A stretch of 64,000 bases of DNA. Source: Saccharopolyspora dendranthemae. GTDB taxonomy: Bacteria; Actinomycetota; Actinomycetes; Mycobacteriales; Pseudonocardiaceae. Shown one piece after another: positions 17,037-25,628 of this stretch. The position numbers were made by a program, and so were the translations under genes. The stretch covers positions 1,302,001 through 1,366,000 of the forward strand of contig NZ_VIWX01000001.1 of NCBI RefSeq assembly GCF_007829955.1. The letters are read 5' to 3'. Each line of letters begins with the position of its first letter. The stretch's first letter is position 1. The notes under the pieces were generated by a model that saw only the letters and a program-made list of their open reading frames with translations, searched no databases and was not told the DNA's origin.

Positions 17037-17798
17037 CTATCCCCCACCTCCCGACGTCCGGTAGAGGGAGGAGAGCTCCCGCGCCGTGCCGGTGACCGCT
17101 TCCACCAGCTCGTTCATCCGGTCGTCACCGAAGCGGACGGTGGGGCCCTGCACGACGACCGCGGCGATGACGTGCCCGGTCTGGTCGTGCACCGGGGCGG
17201 CAACCGACCGCACGCCGACGAGACGCTCCTCGTTGTTCAACGCGTGACCGCGCGTGCGGATACGGCGGAGCTCGGCGTCGAGTTCGGCGTGCGTGGTGAT
17301 CGTGCTCGGCGTGTGGCGCTCGAACGGCTCGGGCATGGTCGCCGGCTCCGAGCCGAAGGCCAGCAGCGCCTTTCCCATCGCGCACACGTGGATCGGGTTG
17401 CGGGCACCGGGTTCCTGGTCGTAGCGCAACGGGTGCGTCGACGGGATCTGCACCAGCACCGCCACCTCGTCGCCGATGCGCGCGCCGAGGCTGACGGCCT
17501 CCCCGGTGCGGTCGCGCAGCGCGGTGAGGACCGGCTGCATGACCGTCGTTCCCATGCGCTCCAGCGCGAGCCTGCCGAGGATCGCGGTGGTGGGCCCGAG
17601 GAAGTACCGCTCGCCCCCGGGATCCTGCGCGAGCATGTCGGCCGCGTGCAGGGCGCCCATGATGCGGTGCGCGGTGCTCACGGTCAGTCCGAGCCGGGTC
17701 GCCACGGCGGTGGGCGTGAGCTGCTCCTCCTTCTCGAAGCAGCGCAGGACCGCCATCGCCCGGTCCACCGACTGGGTCCCGGAACGCGCGCCGGTCAT
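17037..17798 (-). CDS. IclR-family transcriptional regulator
   Basis: This 253-residue protein has an N-terminal winged helix (SVDRAMAVLRCFEKEEQLTPTAVATRLGLT) and a C-terminal IclR effector domain (NPIHVCAMGKALLAFG, RGHALNNEERLVGVRSVAAPV). The ATG at 17798 follows GAGGGG by 6 nt and is preferred to the GTG two codons earlier. It lies just downstream of a cupin gene and probably controls the divergent cupin and LLM-monooxygenase genes. Tandem palindrome-like repeats are present in that divergent spacer. Effector unknown. Confidence 0.92.
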   Translation of the reverse strand: MTGARSGTQSVDRAMAVLRCFEKEEQLTPTAVATRLGLTVSTAHRIMGALHAADMLAQDPGGERYFLGPTTAILGRLALERMGTTVMQPVLTALRDRTGEAVSLGARIGDEVAVLVQIPSTHPLRYDQEPGARNPIHVCAMGKALLAFGSEPATMPEPFERHTPSTITTHAELDAELRRIRTRGHALNNEERLVGVRSVAAPVHDQTGHVIAAVVVQGPTVRFGDDRMNELVEAVTGTARELSSLYRTSGGGG

Positions 17799-17829
17799 CG
17801 CCACCCCTCGCGGGGGCCGGGACAGCCGC

Positions 17830-18306
17830 TCACCCGCGCTCCCCGGAGTTCCCGGCGCTCGGGTCGACCTGCGCCCACAGGCTCGGGAGGTTCACCACGA
17901 TGCCCTCCTGGGTGCTGCGGGCGATCACCACCACGGCCTCCTCGTCGGAGGCCGGGTTCTCCTCGCGGTGCGGGACGTAGGGAGGGACGAAGATGTAGTC
18001 GCCCGGCTCGGTCTCGACGCGAACCTCCTCCTCGCCTTCGGCGAAGACGAACACCGGGTGCCCGGACACCACGTAGATCGCGGTCTCGGCCTCGCCGTGG
18101 TGGTGGTCGCCGGAGTTGGTGGACGGCCCGACGTGGGTGCGCCCCATCCACAGCTTCTCCGAGCCGACGGACTTGCCCGAGATGGCCTCGAACCGCCGCA
18201 TCCCCGAGGTCTGGTTGGTGTCGGACGTGAGCCCGCCGCCCCTGATGTGCTCCAGCCGCTGGTGCCAGTCCGCGGTGCCGTCGGCGCGGTTGTCGTTGCC
18301 TGACAA
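17830..18306 (-). CDS. cupin-domain protein
   Basis: A single cupin barrel occupies most of this 158-residue protein. The first motif is visible as GDHHHGEAETAIYVVSG and the second as PGDYIFVPPYVPHREEN, giving His/Glu ligands for a metal. The start is a TTG at 18306 preceded by GAGGAG; no ATG in frame fits. It is followed by the IclR gene on the same strand and is divergent from the LLM monooxygenase. A dioxygenase, isomerase or sensor role in the same catabolic pathway is possible, but the substrate cannot be told. Confidence 0.82.
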   Translation of the reverse strand: MSGNDNRADGTADWHQRLEHIRGGGLTSDTNQTSGMRRFEAISGKSVGSEKLWMGRTHVGPSTNSGDHHHGEAETAIYVVSGHPVFVFAEGEEEVRVETEPGDYIFVPPYVPHREENPASDEEAVVVIARSTQEGIVVNLPSLWAQVDPSAGNSGERG

Positions 18307-18361
18307 GGACTTCTCCTCGCTTTTCCTACATGGTGGTCGCCCTTGATGACCACCCTGCCAC

Positions 18362-18400
18362 GTTCATACCGTGTGGGACGTTCATATTGCAATGTGGGAC
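18362..18400. promoter_or_regulatory. tandem operator-like repeats between cupin and LLM genes
   Basis: Two abutting units begin GTTCATA and end TGTGGGAC: 18362-18379 (centre ACCGTG) and 18380-18400 (centre ATTGCAAT, itself a perfect palindrome). They lie in the divergent spacer next to an IclR gene. Two adjacent near-palindromes are a common layout for IclR-type operators. The assignment is inferred. Confidence 0.5.
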
Positions 18401-18418
18401 GGCAGATCGGAGCCGCAG

Positions 18419-19519
18419 ATGGCCGTCGAGTTCGTGGGAATGATCCGCACCGCCGACAGCTCGGAGATCCACCCGCCGAGCGGTCCGAGCGTCGACCGCG
18501 ACTACCTGCGCCGATTCGCCCAGGCGCACGAGGAAGCCGGGTTCGACCGGGTCCTGATCGGCTACCACTCGTGGGACGCCGACGGCTTCTCGGTCGCCGG
18601 CTACGCCGCCGCGCACACCGAGCGGCTGGGCTTCCTGCTCGCGCACCGGCCCGGTTTCGTCGCGCCGACGCTGGCCGCGCGCAAGCTGGCCACGCTGGAC
18701 CAGCTGATCGGCGGCCGGCTCGCGATGCACGTCATCAGCGGCGCCAGCGAGACCGAGCAGCGCCGCGACGGGGACTACTCGGACAAGCCGGCCCGGTACC
18801 GCCGCACCGACGAGTACCTGGACGTCGTGCGCCGGATCTGGGACTCCGGCGAACCGATCGACCACGAAGGCGAGTTCTACCGCTTCGCCGGTGCTCGCTC
18901 GGAGGTCAAGCCCGTCGGCGGGACGCTGCCGATCTACTTCGGCGGGTCCTCGTCGGACGCCTACCGCGTCGGCGGCAAGCACGCCGACGTGTTCGCGCTC
19001 TGGGGCGAGCCGCTGGCCGAGACCGCCGAGCAGATCGCCGCGGTCCGCCGGGCCGCGGCCGCGCAGGGCCGGGACCCCGGCGAGCTGGGCTTCTCGGTGT
19101 CGTTCCGGCCGATCATCGGCCGCACGGACGAGGAGGCGTGGGAACGCGCCCACGGCATCCTCAACACCATCACCTCCCGCAGCTCCGGATCGCCGGGCGC
19201 GATGCTGGCGTTCCCGTCGGCGGAGCGCGGCGTCGGTTCCCAGCGGCTGCTCGACGCAGCGGACAAGGGCGACCGCCACGACCGGGCGCTGTGGACGGCA
19301 CCGGCCAAGGCGACCGGCGCGGCCGGGAACTCCACGGCGCTGGTGGGAAGCCCGGAAACGGTCGCCCGGGCGTTGCTGGACTACGTCGACATCGGCGTCA
19401 CCACGCTGCTGATCCGCGGGTACGACCCGCTGGAGGACGTCGTGGACTGGGGACGCCACCTGCTCCCGCTGGTCCGCCAGGAACTGGCGCACCGCTCCCG
19501 TCCCGCCCACGCGGGCTGA
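18419..19519 (+). CDS. LLM-class flavin monooxygenase, SsuD-like
   Basis: This 366-residue TIM-barrel protein belongs to the bacterial luciferase family, close to FMNH2-dependent alkanesulfonate monooxygenase. Recognisable parts are FAQAHEEAGFDRVLIGYHSW, LLAHRPGFVAPTLAARKLATLD, MHVISGASETEQRRDGD and PIYFGGSSSDAYRVGGKHADVFALWGE. It follows the operator-like repeats and is followed 12 bp later by an SsuA-like binding protein, which supports a role in desulfonation or cleavage of an imported organic sulfur or related compound. The reductase (SsuE) and transporter partners are not adjacent. The ATG at 18419 has a GGAG site; an in-frame ATG at 18392 also exists. Confidence 0.85.
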   Translation: MAVEFVGMIRTADSSEIHPPSGPSVDRDYLRRFAQAHEEAGFDRVLIGYHSWDADGFSVAGYAAAHTERLGFLLAHRPGFVAPTLAARKLATLDQLIGGRLAMHVISGASETEQRRDGDYSDKPARYRRTDEYLDVVRRIWDSGEPIDHEGEFYRFAGARSEVKPVGGTLPIYFGGSSSDAYRVGGKHADVFALWGEPLAETAEQIAAVRRAAAAQGRDPGELGFSVSFRPIIGRTDEEAWERAHGILNTITSRSSGSPGAMLAFPSAERGVGSQRLLDAADKGDRHDRALWTAPAKATGAAGNSTALVGSPETVARALLDYVDIGVTTLLIRGYDPLEDVVDWGRHLLPLVRQELAHRSRPAHAG

Positions 19520-19531
19520 CCTGGAAGGACC

Positions 19532-20503
19532 GTGGTGTTCTCTCTCCCGCCGGCACGCCAGCTCCTCGCCGCTCTCGCCTCGCTGCTGGTCGCGGTCGCG
19601 ACGGTGACCGCGTGCGGTTCCTCGGACGACCGGGTGGTGCTGCGCGTCGGCGACCAGACCGGTGAGACGCAGTCCCGGCTGCGCGAGGCCGGGCTCCTCG
19701 ACGACCTGCCCTACGAGATCGAGTGGTCCCAGTTCCCCGCGGCGGTCAACCTGCACGAGGCGCTGCGCGCCGACGCGATCGACATCGGATCGGCGGCCGA
19801 CTCGCCCACTGTGTCGGCGATCGCCGGAGGCTCGCAGATCAAGGCCGTCGCCGCGTGGAACAACGGCGGCAAGGGCACGTTCATCCTCGTCCCGGCCAAC
19901 AGCCCGATCCGGGACCTGGCCGATCTCAAGGGGAAGCGGATCTCGCCGAGCACTCGCGGCAGCGTCGCGCACTACCTCGTCCTGGGCGCGCTGGACAAGG
20001 CCGGACTCCGCGAGTCCGACGCCACGCTCAACTACCTGGCCCCCACCGACGCCAGCTCCGCGTTCTCCACCGGGAGCATCGACGCGTGGGCCACGTGGGG
20101 CGTCTACGCGGCCCGCACCAGGGGCCAGTTGGGAGCGCGGGCGCTCACCGACGGCGCGGGCATCAACAGCGGTCTCAGCGTGCTCAGCGCGACGGACGAC
20201 GCCGCGAAGGACCCGGCCAAGCGCAGGGCCATCGCGGACTTCAGCGATCGCGTGGACCGCAGCTACGAGTGGGCGAGGCAGAACCCGCAGGACTTCGACC
20301 GCTGGTACGCGAAGTTCGCCCGCCAGCCGCTCGAAGTCGCCACCCAGGTCCGCTCGGAGCAGATCGCCTACCGCCGCATCCCGGTCGACGACGCCTTCGC
20401 CGCCCAGCTGCAGAACACCTTCGACACCTGGACCCGAGCGGGAGTCCTCCGAGGACACCGCGACCTCCGCGACTACATCGACCCGACTCTGCACACCCCG
20501 TGA
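19532..20503 (+). CDS. ABC-transporter substrate-binding lipoprotein, SsuA/TauA-like
   Basis: The 323-residue protein has a lipoprotein signal with the lipobox VTACGSS. A NMT1/SsuA-type periplasmic binding fold follows, with VNLHEALRADAIDIGSAADSP, IKAVAAWNNGGKGTFILVP and ISPSTRGSVAHYLVLGALDKAG. The GTG start has GGAAGGA upstream. It is 12 bp behind the LLM monooxygenase and surely co-transcribed. No permease or ATPase genes follow, so it must use components encoded elsewhere. Substrate presumably a sulfonate, by analogy with ssu loci. Confidence 0.87.
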   Translation: MVFSLPPARQLLAALASLLVAVATVTACGSSDDRVVLRVGDQTGETQSRLREAGLLDDLPYEIEWSQFPAAVNLHEALRADAIDIGSAADSPTVSAIAGGSQIKAVAAWNNGGKGTFILVPANSPIRDLADLKGKRISPSTRGSVAHYLVLGALDKAGLRESDATLNYLAPTDASSAFSTGSIDAWATWGVYAARTRGQLGARALTDGAGINSGLSVLSATDDAAKDPAKRRAIADFSDRVDRSYEWARQNPQDFDRWYAKFARQPLEVATQVRSEQIAYRRIPVDDAFAAQLQNTFDTWTRAGVLRGHRDLRDYIDPTLHTP

Positions 20504-20562
20504 CGCACGCGGTCGGGAAAACCCCCGGCGCTCGGGACTTTCCGGCGGCTAGGCTCAACAAC

Positions 20563-20991
20563 ATGAGTGATCAGTGCGTGTTCTGCGGGATCGTGGCCGG
20601 CGAGCTCCCGAGCGTGAAGGTGACCGAGGACGACACGACGTGCGCGTTCATGGACATCAACCCGGCTTCGGAGGGCCACCTGCTGGTCATCCCCAAGCGG
20701 CACAGCCAGGACCTCTTCGACATTCCGGCCGATGACCTCAGCGCCGTCACCCTGACCGCGCAGCGCGTCGCCAGGGCCGCGTCCCGGGAGTTCGGCGCGG
20801 ACGGGGTGAACCTGCTCAACTGCTGCGGCGCCGACGCGTGGCAGTCGGTGTTCCACTTCCACCTGCACGTGATCCCGCGCTACACCGACAAGACCAAGGA
20901 CGGTCTGACGCTGCCCTGGACGCCCGACGTGCCGGGCGACGCGAACGTGATCGCCGAGCTGGGCGGCCGACTCGCCGACGCCCTGAGCTGA
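20563..20991 (+). CDS. HIT-family nucleotide hydrolase/transferase
   Basis: This 142-residue HIT protein has a CxxC pair at its N-terminus (CVFCGI) that could bind zinc with downstream histidines. It carries the active-site triad FHFHLHVIPR (H-x-H-x-H). It is of the HinT/Hit-like branch that hydrolyses nucleoside phosphoramidates or dinucleotides. It is not linked to its neighbours. A 14-bp tandem duplication covers the stop codon. Confidence 0.92.
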   Translation: MSDQCVFCGIVAGELPSVKVTEDDTTCAFMDINPASEGHLLVIPKRHSQDLFDIPADDLSAVTLTAQRVARAASREFGADGVNLLNCCGADAWQSVFHFHLHVIPRYTDKTKDGLTLPWTPDVPGDANVIAELGGRLADALS

Positions 20992-21006
20992 CCGCCCTGA
21001 GCTGAC
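20979..21006. repeat. 14-bp tandem duplication at the HIT gene end
   Basis: CGCCCTGAGCTGAC occurs twice without spacer and includes the stop codon of the HIT gene. It looks like a recent slippage event without effect on the protein. Confidence 0.85.
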
Positions 21007-21086
21007 CGGGCGAGCGCGCCCGCTTTACGACCGCCTCGACCTCCTCTAGTCTCACTGTTACTAGAGTCGGCCCGGGAGGTGAGGCG

Positions 21087-22067
21087 GTGACGGCTGCGCA
21101 GCACGCACCGTTCGGAACCGTTGCCCGCGTGGGTGATCTGGTGCAGTGCCACCTGTGCGGGCGCTGGTTCCGGTCGGTCCTCGCGCACCTGCGCTCGCAC
21201 GGCTGGGACCACCTGTCCTACCGGCGGACGTTCGGCCTGGAACGCGGAGAATCGCTGGAAGGCTCCGGCACCGGCCTCCGCCGGTCACGAGCGATGCGGA
21301 CGCGCCGAGCCCTCGACCCGAACGTGCGCACCGGCAACCGACTCGGCCAGCAGTGGGCGCGCACGGGAGCCCTGGCCGACGCCGCCGCGCGGGCCGCGCG
21401 CGGCCGCAAGCAGCCCGAGCAGCGACGGCTCAAGACGCTGCGGGCGCTCGCGGGGATCTCACCGGCGGCACGGGCCGAAGGCACCCGGCGCCGCTACCGC
21501 CGACAGCTGCGGGAGACGGGGACCCATGCCGCCGCGCGGCTGGGTTTCTCCGACATCGGCGCCCTCGTCCGGGATCGCACGGCCGCCGGAGCGAGCCTGG
21601 CCGGCATCAGCCGGGAAGCCGGACTGCACAAGGACTGGCTCTCGCGTCACCTCGCCGCGGTCGATCCGGACGCGGCGCGGGCGGTCGCCGCCGATGCGGC
21701 GCGATGCCGCCACGACTCGCGCTGGCTCCCGGTGATCCGACCGCTGGGCTTCACCGGCGTGCGCGACTACCTCGCCGACCGGCACCTGGCGAAACACCGC
21801 TCGGTGCGCGCGATCTCGGTCGAAGTGGGCTTCAGCCGCAGCGCCGTCGAGACCGCCCTGGCCCGGCACGGCCTGGACAAGGCGGCTCACGCCACCACGA
21901 GGCGGTCCTGCGCCGAGCGCGCCTCGGCGGTGGCGGAGCGGTTCGGGTTCCCCGACCTCGACGCCTACCTCCGCGATCGGCGCTCGGCGGGGATGAGCTG
22001 GCGGGCGATCGCCGCCGAATGCGGTCAGTCGCCGTCCTGGGCGCGGCGGCGAGCCCGGCCGGCCTGA
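21087..22067 (+). CDS. ROS/MucR-type zinc-finger DNA-binding protein
   Basis: The N-terminus of this 326-residue protein holds a C-x2-C-x9-H-x3-H zinc finger (Cys21, Cys24, His34, His38) followed by YRRTFGL, the arrangement of the ROS/MucR prokaryotic zinc finger. The rest contains repeated helix-turn-helix-like units (SLAGISREAGL, SVRAISVEVGFSRSAV, SWRAIAAECGQSPSW), so it is probably a multi-domain DNA binder. The GTG start follows a strong GGGAGGTGAGG. Its 3' end overlaps the convergent PadR gene by 43 bases. Target unknown. Confidence 0.75.
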   Translation: MTAAQHAPFGTVARVGDLVQCHLCGRWFRSVLAHLRSHGWDHLSYRRTFGLERGESLEGSGTGLRRSRAMRTRRALDPNVRTGNRLGQQWARTGALADAAARAARGRKQPEQRRLKTLRALAGISPAARAEGTRRRYRRQLRETGTHAAARLGFSDIGALVRDRTAAGASLAGISREAGLHKDWLSRHLAAVDPDAARAVAADAARCRHDSRWLPVIRPLGFTGVRDYLADRHLAKHRSVRAISVEVGFSRSAVETALARHGLDKAAHATTRRSCAERASAVAERFGFPDLDAYLRDRRSAGMSWRAIAAECGQSPSWARRRARPA

Positions 22068-22582
22068 GAACCGGACTCCGCGATCAGGTCGTCGACGAAC
22101 CGCAGCGCGGAGCCGGCGTTGGCGTGCCGCCACGCCAGCAGGACCGAGTCGAACCCCTCCTCCTGCTCGCGTTCGTCGCCGATGGCGGTCACGATCGGCT
22201 CCAGAACGTCCCGCTGAGCGCGCAGCAGGGCCGTCGCGTCGAGGCCGCGCCGGTCGAGCAGGGCCAGCTTCATCAGCAGGTCCGACCGCAGCTGCCGGAC
22301 GTGCTCGCTCGGCCGCTCCAACCACGCGTCCACCGCATCACGGCCGCCGTCGGTCAGCGCGTACACCGTCCGCTGCGGGCCGGAGCCGGATTCCACCGCC
22401 AGCGGCTCGATCTGGCCCGCGGATTCCACCCGTCCCAGCGCGCGGTAGATCACCGGTCGAGGAATCCGCCACACCCTCCCCAGCGGACCGTCCGCACCGG
22501 TCAGCGCCGCGATCGCGAAACCGTGCCGCGACCGCTCGCGCAGCAGCGCCAGCACCGTCCACTCCGGCAAACCCCATTCCAC
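22025..22582 (-). CDS. PadR-family transcriptional regulator
   Basis: This 185-residue protein shows the PadR N-terminal winged helix (WTVLALLRERSRHGFAIAAL, IYRALGRVESAGQIEP, RTVYALTDGGRDAVDAWL) and a Vir_act_alpha_C-like helical tail. The GTG at 22582 gives the family start; the frame continues upstream without conserved sequence. The ribosome site is weak. The adjacent divergent gene encodes a small YggT-like membrane protein, and a hairpin lies between. Ligand unknown. Confidence 0.85.
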   Translation of the reverse strand: MEWGLPEWTVLALLRERSRHGFAIAALTGADGPLGRVWRIPRPVIYRALGRVESAGQIEPLAVESGSGPQRTVYALTDGGRDAVDAWLERPSEHVRQLRSDLLMKLALLDRRGLDATALLRAQRDVLEPIVTAIGDEREQEEGFDSVLLAWRHANAGSALRFVDDLIAESGSQAGRARRRAQDGD

Positions 22583-22646
22583 AGCACCAGGGTAAGCACC
22601 CCACCGTCCGCGCAGCGGAGCGGCGGTCACCGGTCCGCCCGGTTGA

Positions 22647-22684
22647 TGCGCTCGGTGATCTCGGGACGGTGATGACCGAGCGCA
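22647..22684. repeat. 10-bp inverted repeat upstream of the YggT-like gene
   Basis: TGCGCTCGGT at 22647-22656 pairs exactly with ACCGAGCGCA at 22675-22684 around an 18-base spacer. It lies in the spacer between the divergent PadR and YggT-like genes. It could be an operator or an RNA hairpin; nothing decides between these. Confidence 0.4.
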
Positions 22685-22810
22685 CGCCGGCAAGGACCCG
22701 GGGGCGGGGGCATGCGCTCCACACGCGAAATCGGTGCGGTCGGCACTTCCGGTGGCCCGCCACCGTTGAGTGGGTGAAGGCCATTTCGATCGATGACGAA
22801 AGGTTTCGCC

Positions 22811-23086
22811 ATGAGCCTCCTCGGCGCTCTGCTCGGCTACGCGTTGACGGCGTACCTGCTGCTGCTGATCGCTCGGCTGGTGCTGGATTGGGCCCATGTG
22901 GCCACCACGGGCCCACCGTGGGTGAGACGCGCCCGCGAGCTGTCCCACAAGACAACGGAACCCGTGATCGCCCCGGTGCGGCGGGTGCTGCAACCGGTGC
23001 GTCTCGGTGGGATCTCCCTCGACCTGGCGTTCACCGCGGTGTTCGTCCTCGTGCTGGTACTGCGCTCATTCGCCTTCGCCCTCTGA
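22811..23086 (+). CDS. YggT-family small membrane protein
   Basis: This 91-residue protein has two hydrophobic helices, at about 3-22 and 68-88, joined by a loop containing the YggT-type PVIAPVRRVLQPVRLGGISLD segment. The ATG at 22811 has GAAAGG upstream; an in-frame ATG at 22793 would add six residues. YggT proteins sit near the division gene sepF in other actinobacteria, but this copy is alone. It follows a PadR gene in the opposite direction, which may control it. Function unknown. Confidence 0.8.
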   Translation: MSLLGALLGYALTAYLLLLIARLVLDWAHVATTGPPWVRRARELSHKTTEPVIAPVRRVLQPVRLGGISLDLAFTAVFVLVLVLRSFAFAL

Positions 23087-23115
23087 CCCCGGCGCGCAAC
23101 CGCTCGATCGAGCGC

Positions 23116-23490
23116 TCACTCCCGGCTGAGCCCGAGCCAGCCGAGCTTCTCCCGCTCGCGGCGGGGCAATCCGGCCACGACGAGGTCGTAGGAGTCCTCG
23201 ATCATGTCCCGCACCAGCCGGTCCGCGACGACGTCGTTGACGACGACGGTGTTCCAGTGGCGCTTGTTCAGGTGGTAGCCGGGAAGGACGGCCGACGGGT
23301 ACGTGGTCCGCAGGTACACCGCCAGATCGGGCTCGCACTTGAGGCTCACCCGCAAGGGCTCGGCGTCCAGCCTGCTGATCGCGAAGAGCTTGCCCGCCAC
23401 CTTGAAGACGCTGTTGGCCTCGTCGAACGGGAATTCCTCCCGCGAGCCGGGCAGTGCCAGGCACGCGGACTTGAGCTCCTCGGGCGTCAT
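23116..23490 (-). CDS. MmcQ/YjbR-family protein
   Basis: The 124-residue sequence matches the MmcQ/YjbR fold (PF04237). It starts TPEELKSACLALPGSREEFPF, continues with VFKVAGKLFAI and LKCEPDLA, and includes PGYHLNKRHWNTVVV. These proteins are thought to bind DNA in a CyaY-like fold, with no proven role. It is a single gene between YggT and glpD. Confidence 0.9.
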   Translation of the reverse strand: MTPEELKSACLALPGSREEFPFDEANSVFKVAGKLFAISRLDAEPLRVSLKCEPDLAVYLRTTYPSAVLPGYHLNKRHWNTVVVNDVVADRLVRDMIEDSYDLVVAGLPRREREKLGWLGLSRE

Positions 23491-23530
23491 GCCACCAGCG
23501 TAAGCGGCGCACCGACAAGAACACCGGTTC

Positions 23531-25039
23531 TCAGGTGACCGCGTTCAACGCCTCCTCGGCCGCCTTCGTCGCGCCGTCGCGGTCGGCCGCGACCAAGCCG
23601 AGCCGGGTGCGCCGGTCCAGCAGGTCGGAGACGTCGAGGGCGCCCTCGTGCCGCACCGCGAAGCGCAGTTCGGCCGGGGTGACGTCCGTGCCGTCGATGG
23701 GTTCCAGGAGCCGGTGGTCGCCGGCCGCCTCCGCGAGCACGGCCGCGGCCTCCGTCCCGTAGCGCGACACCAGTCGGCTCGGCGCGTCCACGAGGGACAG
23801 CTGGGTCGGCGACGCCGCCCCGACGAGCGGCAGATCACGCGTGCGGCACGGGCGCCCGGTCAGCGCAGCCGCGTCCACGGCGTCCTGCGCCATCTTCCGG
23901 TAGGTCGTCAGCTTCCCGCCCACGACGCTGATCACGCCGTTGTCGGCGGTGAGCACCGCGTGCTCGCGGGAGAGGTCCGAGCTCTGACCGTCGCCGCCGT
24001 CCAGCAGCGGGCGCAGACCGGAGTAGGTGCCGAGCACGTCCTGCTCGCGGATCGGCCGCGCCAGCACGGAGTTGACCGTGTTCAGCAGGAAGCCGACCTC
24101 GTCGGCCGAGGCCGTCGGCACGTCCGGGATCGGCCCGTCCTGCTCCTCGTCGGTGAGTCCGATGTAGACCCTGCCGTGCCCGGCGGGCAGCGCGAACACG
24201 AATCGGTTCGTGGTGCCGGGAACGGGCACCGTCAGCCCCGCGTCCAGCCCGCCGAAGACCTCGTCGGAGACGACCAGGTGGGTGCCGCGGCTCGGGCGCA
24301 GGCGCAGTCCGGGTGCCACCTCGCCCGCCCAGACCCCGGCGGCGTTGATCACCTTCCGGGCTCGGACGCTGACGGTCTCGCCGGTCAGCTGGTCGCGCAG
24401 CACGGCACCGTCGCCGGTGACCTCCTCGGCCGCGCAGCGCGTCAGGACCCGAGCACCGTGCGCCGCCGCGGTCCGCGCGATCCCGACGACGAGCCTCGCG
24501 TCGTCGACGAGCTGACCGTCCCAGGACAGCAGCCCACCGCGCAGCCGTTCCTGGCGGACCGTGGGAACCATCCGCCGGGTCTCCACGCCGTTGACCCAGC
24601 GCGGGGAGGCCAGGACCGATCCGGGCGTGCGGGAGCCGCGGCGCAGCAGATCACCCGCGACGAAGCCGGCGGCCACCAGCGCGGCCTGCTTCGCCCCGAC
24701 CCCGGAGACCAGAGGCACGAGCTGCGGGAGGGGCCGGACCAGGTGCGGAGCGGTGCGCTGCATGAGGGTCCGGCGTTCGACGGCGCTCTCGTAGGCGATG
24801 CCGACCTTGCCGGAGGCCAGGTAGCGCAGGCCACCGTGCACCAGCTTGGAGCTCCACCTGCTGGTGCCGAACGCCAGGTCGTGCTTCTCGGCCAGCACCA
24901 CGCTCAAGCCGCGCGACGCGGCGTCCAGGGCGACGCCCGCCCCGGTCACGCCACCTCCGACGACGAGCACGTCGACCTGCGCCCCCTCGGCGAGATCGGT
25001 CAGGTCCTTGGTGCGCTGGGCGGCGTTCAACGAGGTCAT
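23531..25039 (-). CDS. glpD: FAD-dependent glycerol-3-phosphate dehydrogenase
   Basis: This 502-residue protein opens with the FAD dinucleotide motif VLVVGGGVTGAGVALDAASRGLSV. It continues with the GlpD-typical SSKLVHGGLRYLASG and VVGGKLTTYRKMAQDAVD. It oxidises sn-glycerol 3-phosphate to dihydroxyacetone phosphate at the membrane. The ATG at 25039 follows GAGGAG. The TetR gene lies immediately upstream on the same strand, and a flavoprotein plus lipid kinase diverge from it. This order equals Rv2249c-Rv2250c-Rv2251-Rv2252 of M. tuberculosis. Confidence 0.93.
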   Translation of the reverse strand: MTSLNAAQRTKDLTDLAEGAQVDVLVVGGGVTGAGVALDAASRGLSVVLAEKHDLAFGTSRWSSKLVHGGLRYLASGKVGIAYESAVERRTLMQRTAPHLVRPLPQLVPLVSGVGAKQAALVAAGFVAGDLLRRGSRTPGSVLASPRWVNGVETRRMVPTVRQERLRGGLLSWDGQLVDDARLVVGIARTAAAHGARVLTRCAAEEVTGDGAVLRDQLTGETVSVRARKVINAAGVWAGEVAPGLRLRPSRGTHLVVSDEVFGGLDAGLTVPVPGTTNRFVFALPAGHGRVYIGLTDEEQDGPIPDVPTASADEVGFLLNTVNSVLARPIREQDVLGTYSGLRPLLDGGDGQSSDLSREHAVLTADNGVISVVGGKLTTYRKMAQDAVDAAALTGRPCRTRDLPLVGAASPTQLSLVDAPSRLVSRYGTEAAAVLAEAAGDHRLLEPIDGTDVTPAELRFAVRHEGALDVSDLLDRRTRLGLVAADRDGATKAAEEALNAVT

Positions 25040-25044
25040 CGGGT

Positions 25045-25611
25045 TCACTCCTCGGGTCGGAGGTAGTTGTCGAGCACGGTGCGCAACTGCGCGTCGAGGC
25101 GTTCCGGCGGCAGCGAGTCGGACACGATGCGCGCGGACAGGACCGCGGACTGCACCAGCAGCAGGACCATCGCGGCGATCTCGTCGGGGTCGCCCGACCT
25201 GACCGAGCCGGTCGCCTGCCCGCCGCGGATCGCGACGCCGAGCACGTCCAGAACTCGCTGCTGGCTGGTGCCGAGCCGGTCGAACACGTAGGTGATCAGC
25301 AGTTCCGGATCGGTCTCGAGGATCTTGATGAACAGCGGGTGCTGCCGCATGGCCGAGGCGGTCCGCACGATCCCGTCGAGACCGTGGTCGAGGGAACCGT
25401 CGCCGACGCCCTCGGGGAGCAGGCCGACGAGTTCCCGGGTGAGCAGGTCCGCCGACAACGTCCGCACGTCAGCCCATCGCCGGTAGACCGTGGGACGACT
25501 GACCCCGGCGCGGCGCGCGACCTCGGCCAGCGTGGTGCGCCGAATCCCGACCGCGAGCACGCACTGCTTCGCCGCGTCCAGGATCGCGTCGTCATTACGA
25601 CTTGACGTCAT
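25045..25611 (-). CDS. TetR-family regulator of the glpD / lipid locus
   Basis: This 188-residue TetR protein has its helix-turn-helix at about 12-55 (TTLAEVARRAGVSRPTVYRRW). The ATG at 25611 sits within ATGACGTCA, only 18 bp from the divergent flavoprotein start, so the two promoters overlap. Its stop region overlaps a GTG that could also serve glpD, so it is co-transcribed with glpD. By position it corresponds to Rv2250c and likely controls both directions. Confidence 0.9.
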   Translation of the reverse strand: MTSSRNDDAILDAAKQCVLAVGIRRTTLAEVARRAGVSRPTVYRRWADVRTLSADLLTRELVGLLPEGVGDGSLDHGLDGIVRTASAMRQHPLFIKILETDPELLITYVFDRLGTSQQRVLDVLGVAIRGGQATGSVRSGDPDEIAAMVLLLVQSAVLSARIVSDSLPPERLDAQLRTVLDNYLRPEE

Positions 25612-25628
25612 GTGTAAAACTGTAACGC

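Noticed and set aside
18326..20494. A 722-residue minus-strand frame opposite the LLM monooxygenase and SsuA genes
   Set aside because: Sequence is low in hydrophobic order and mirrors two well-recognised genes on the plus strand.
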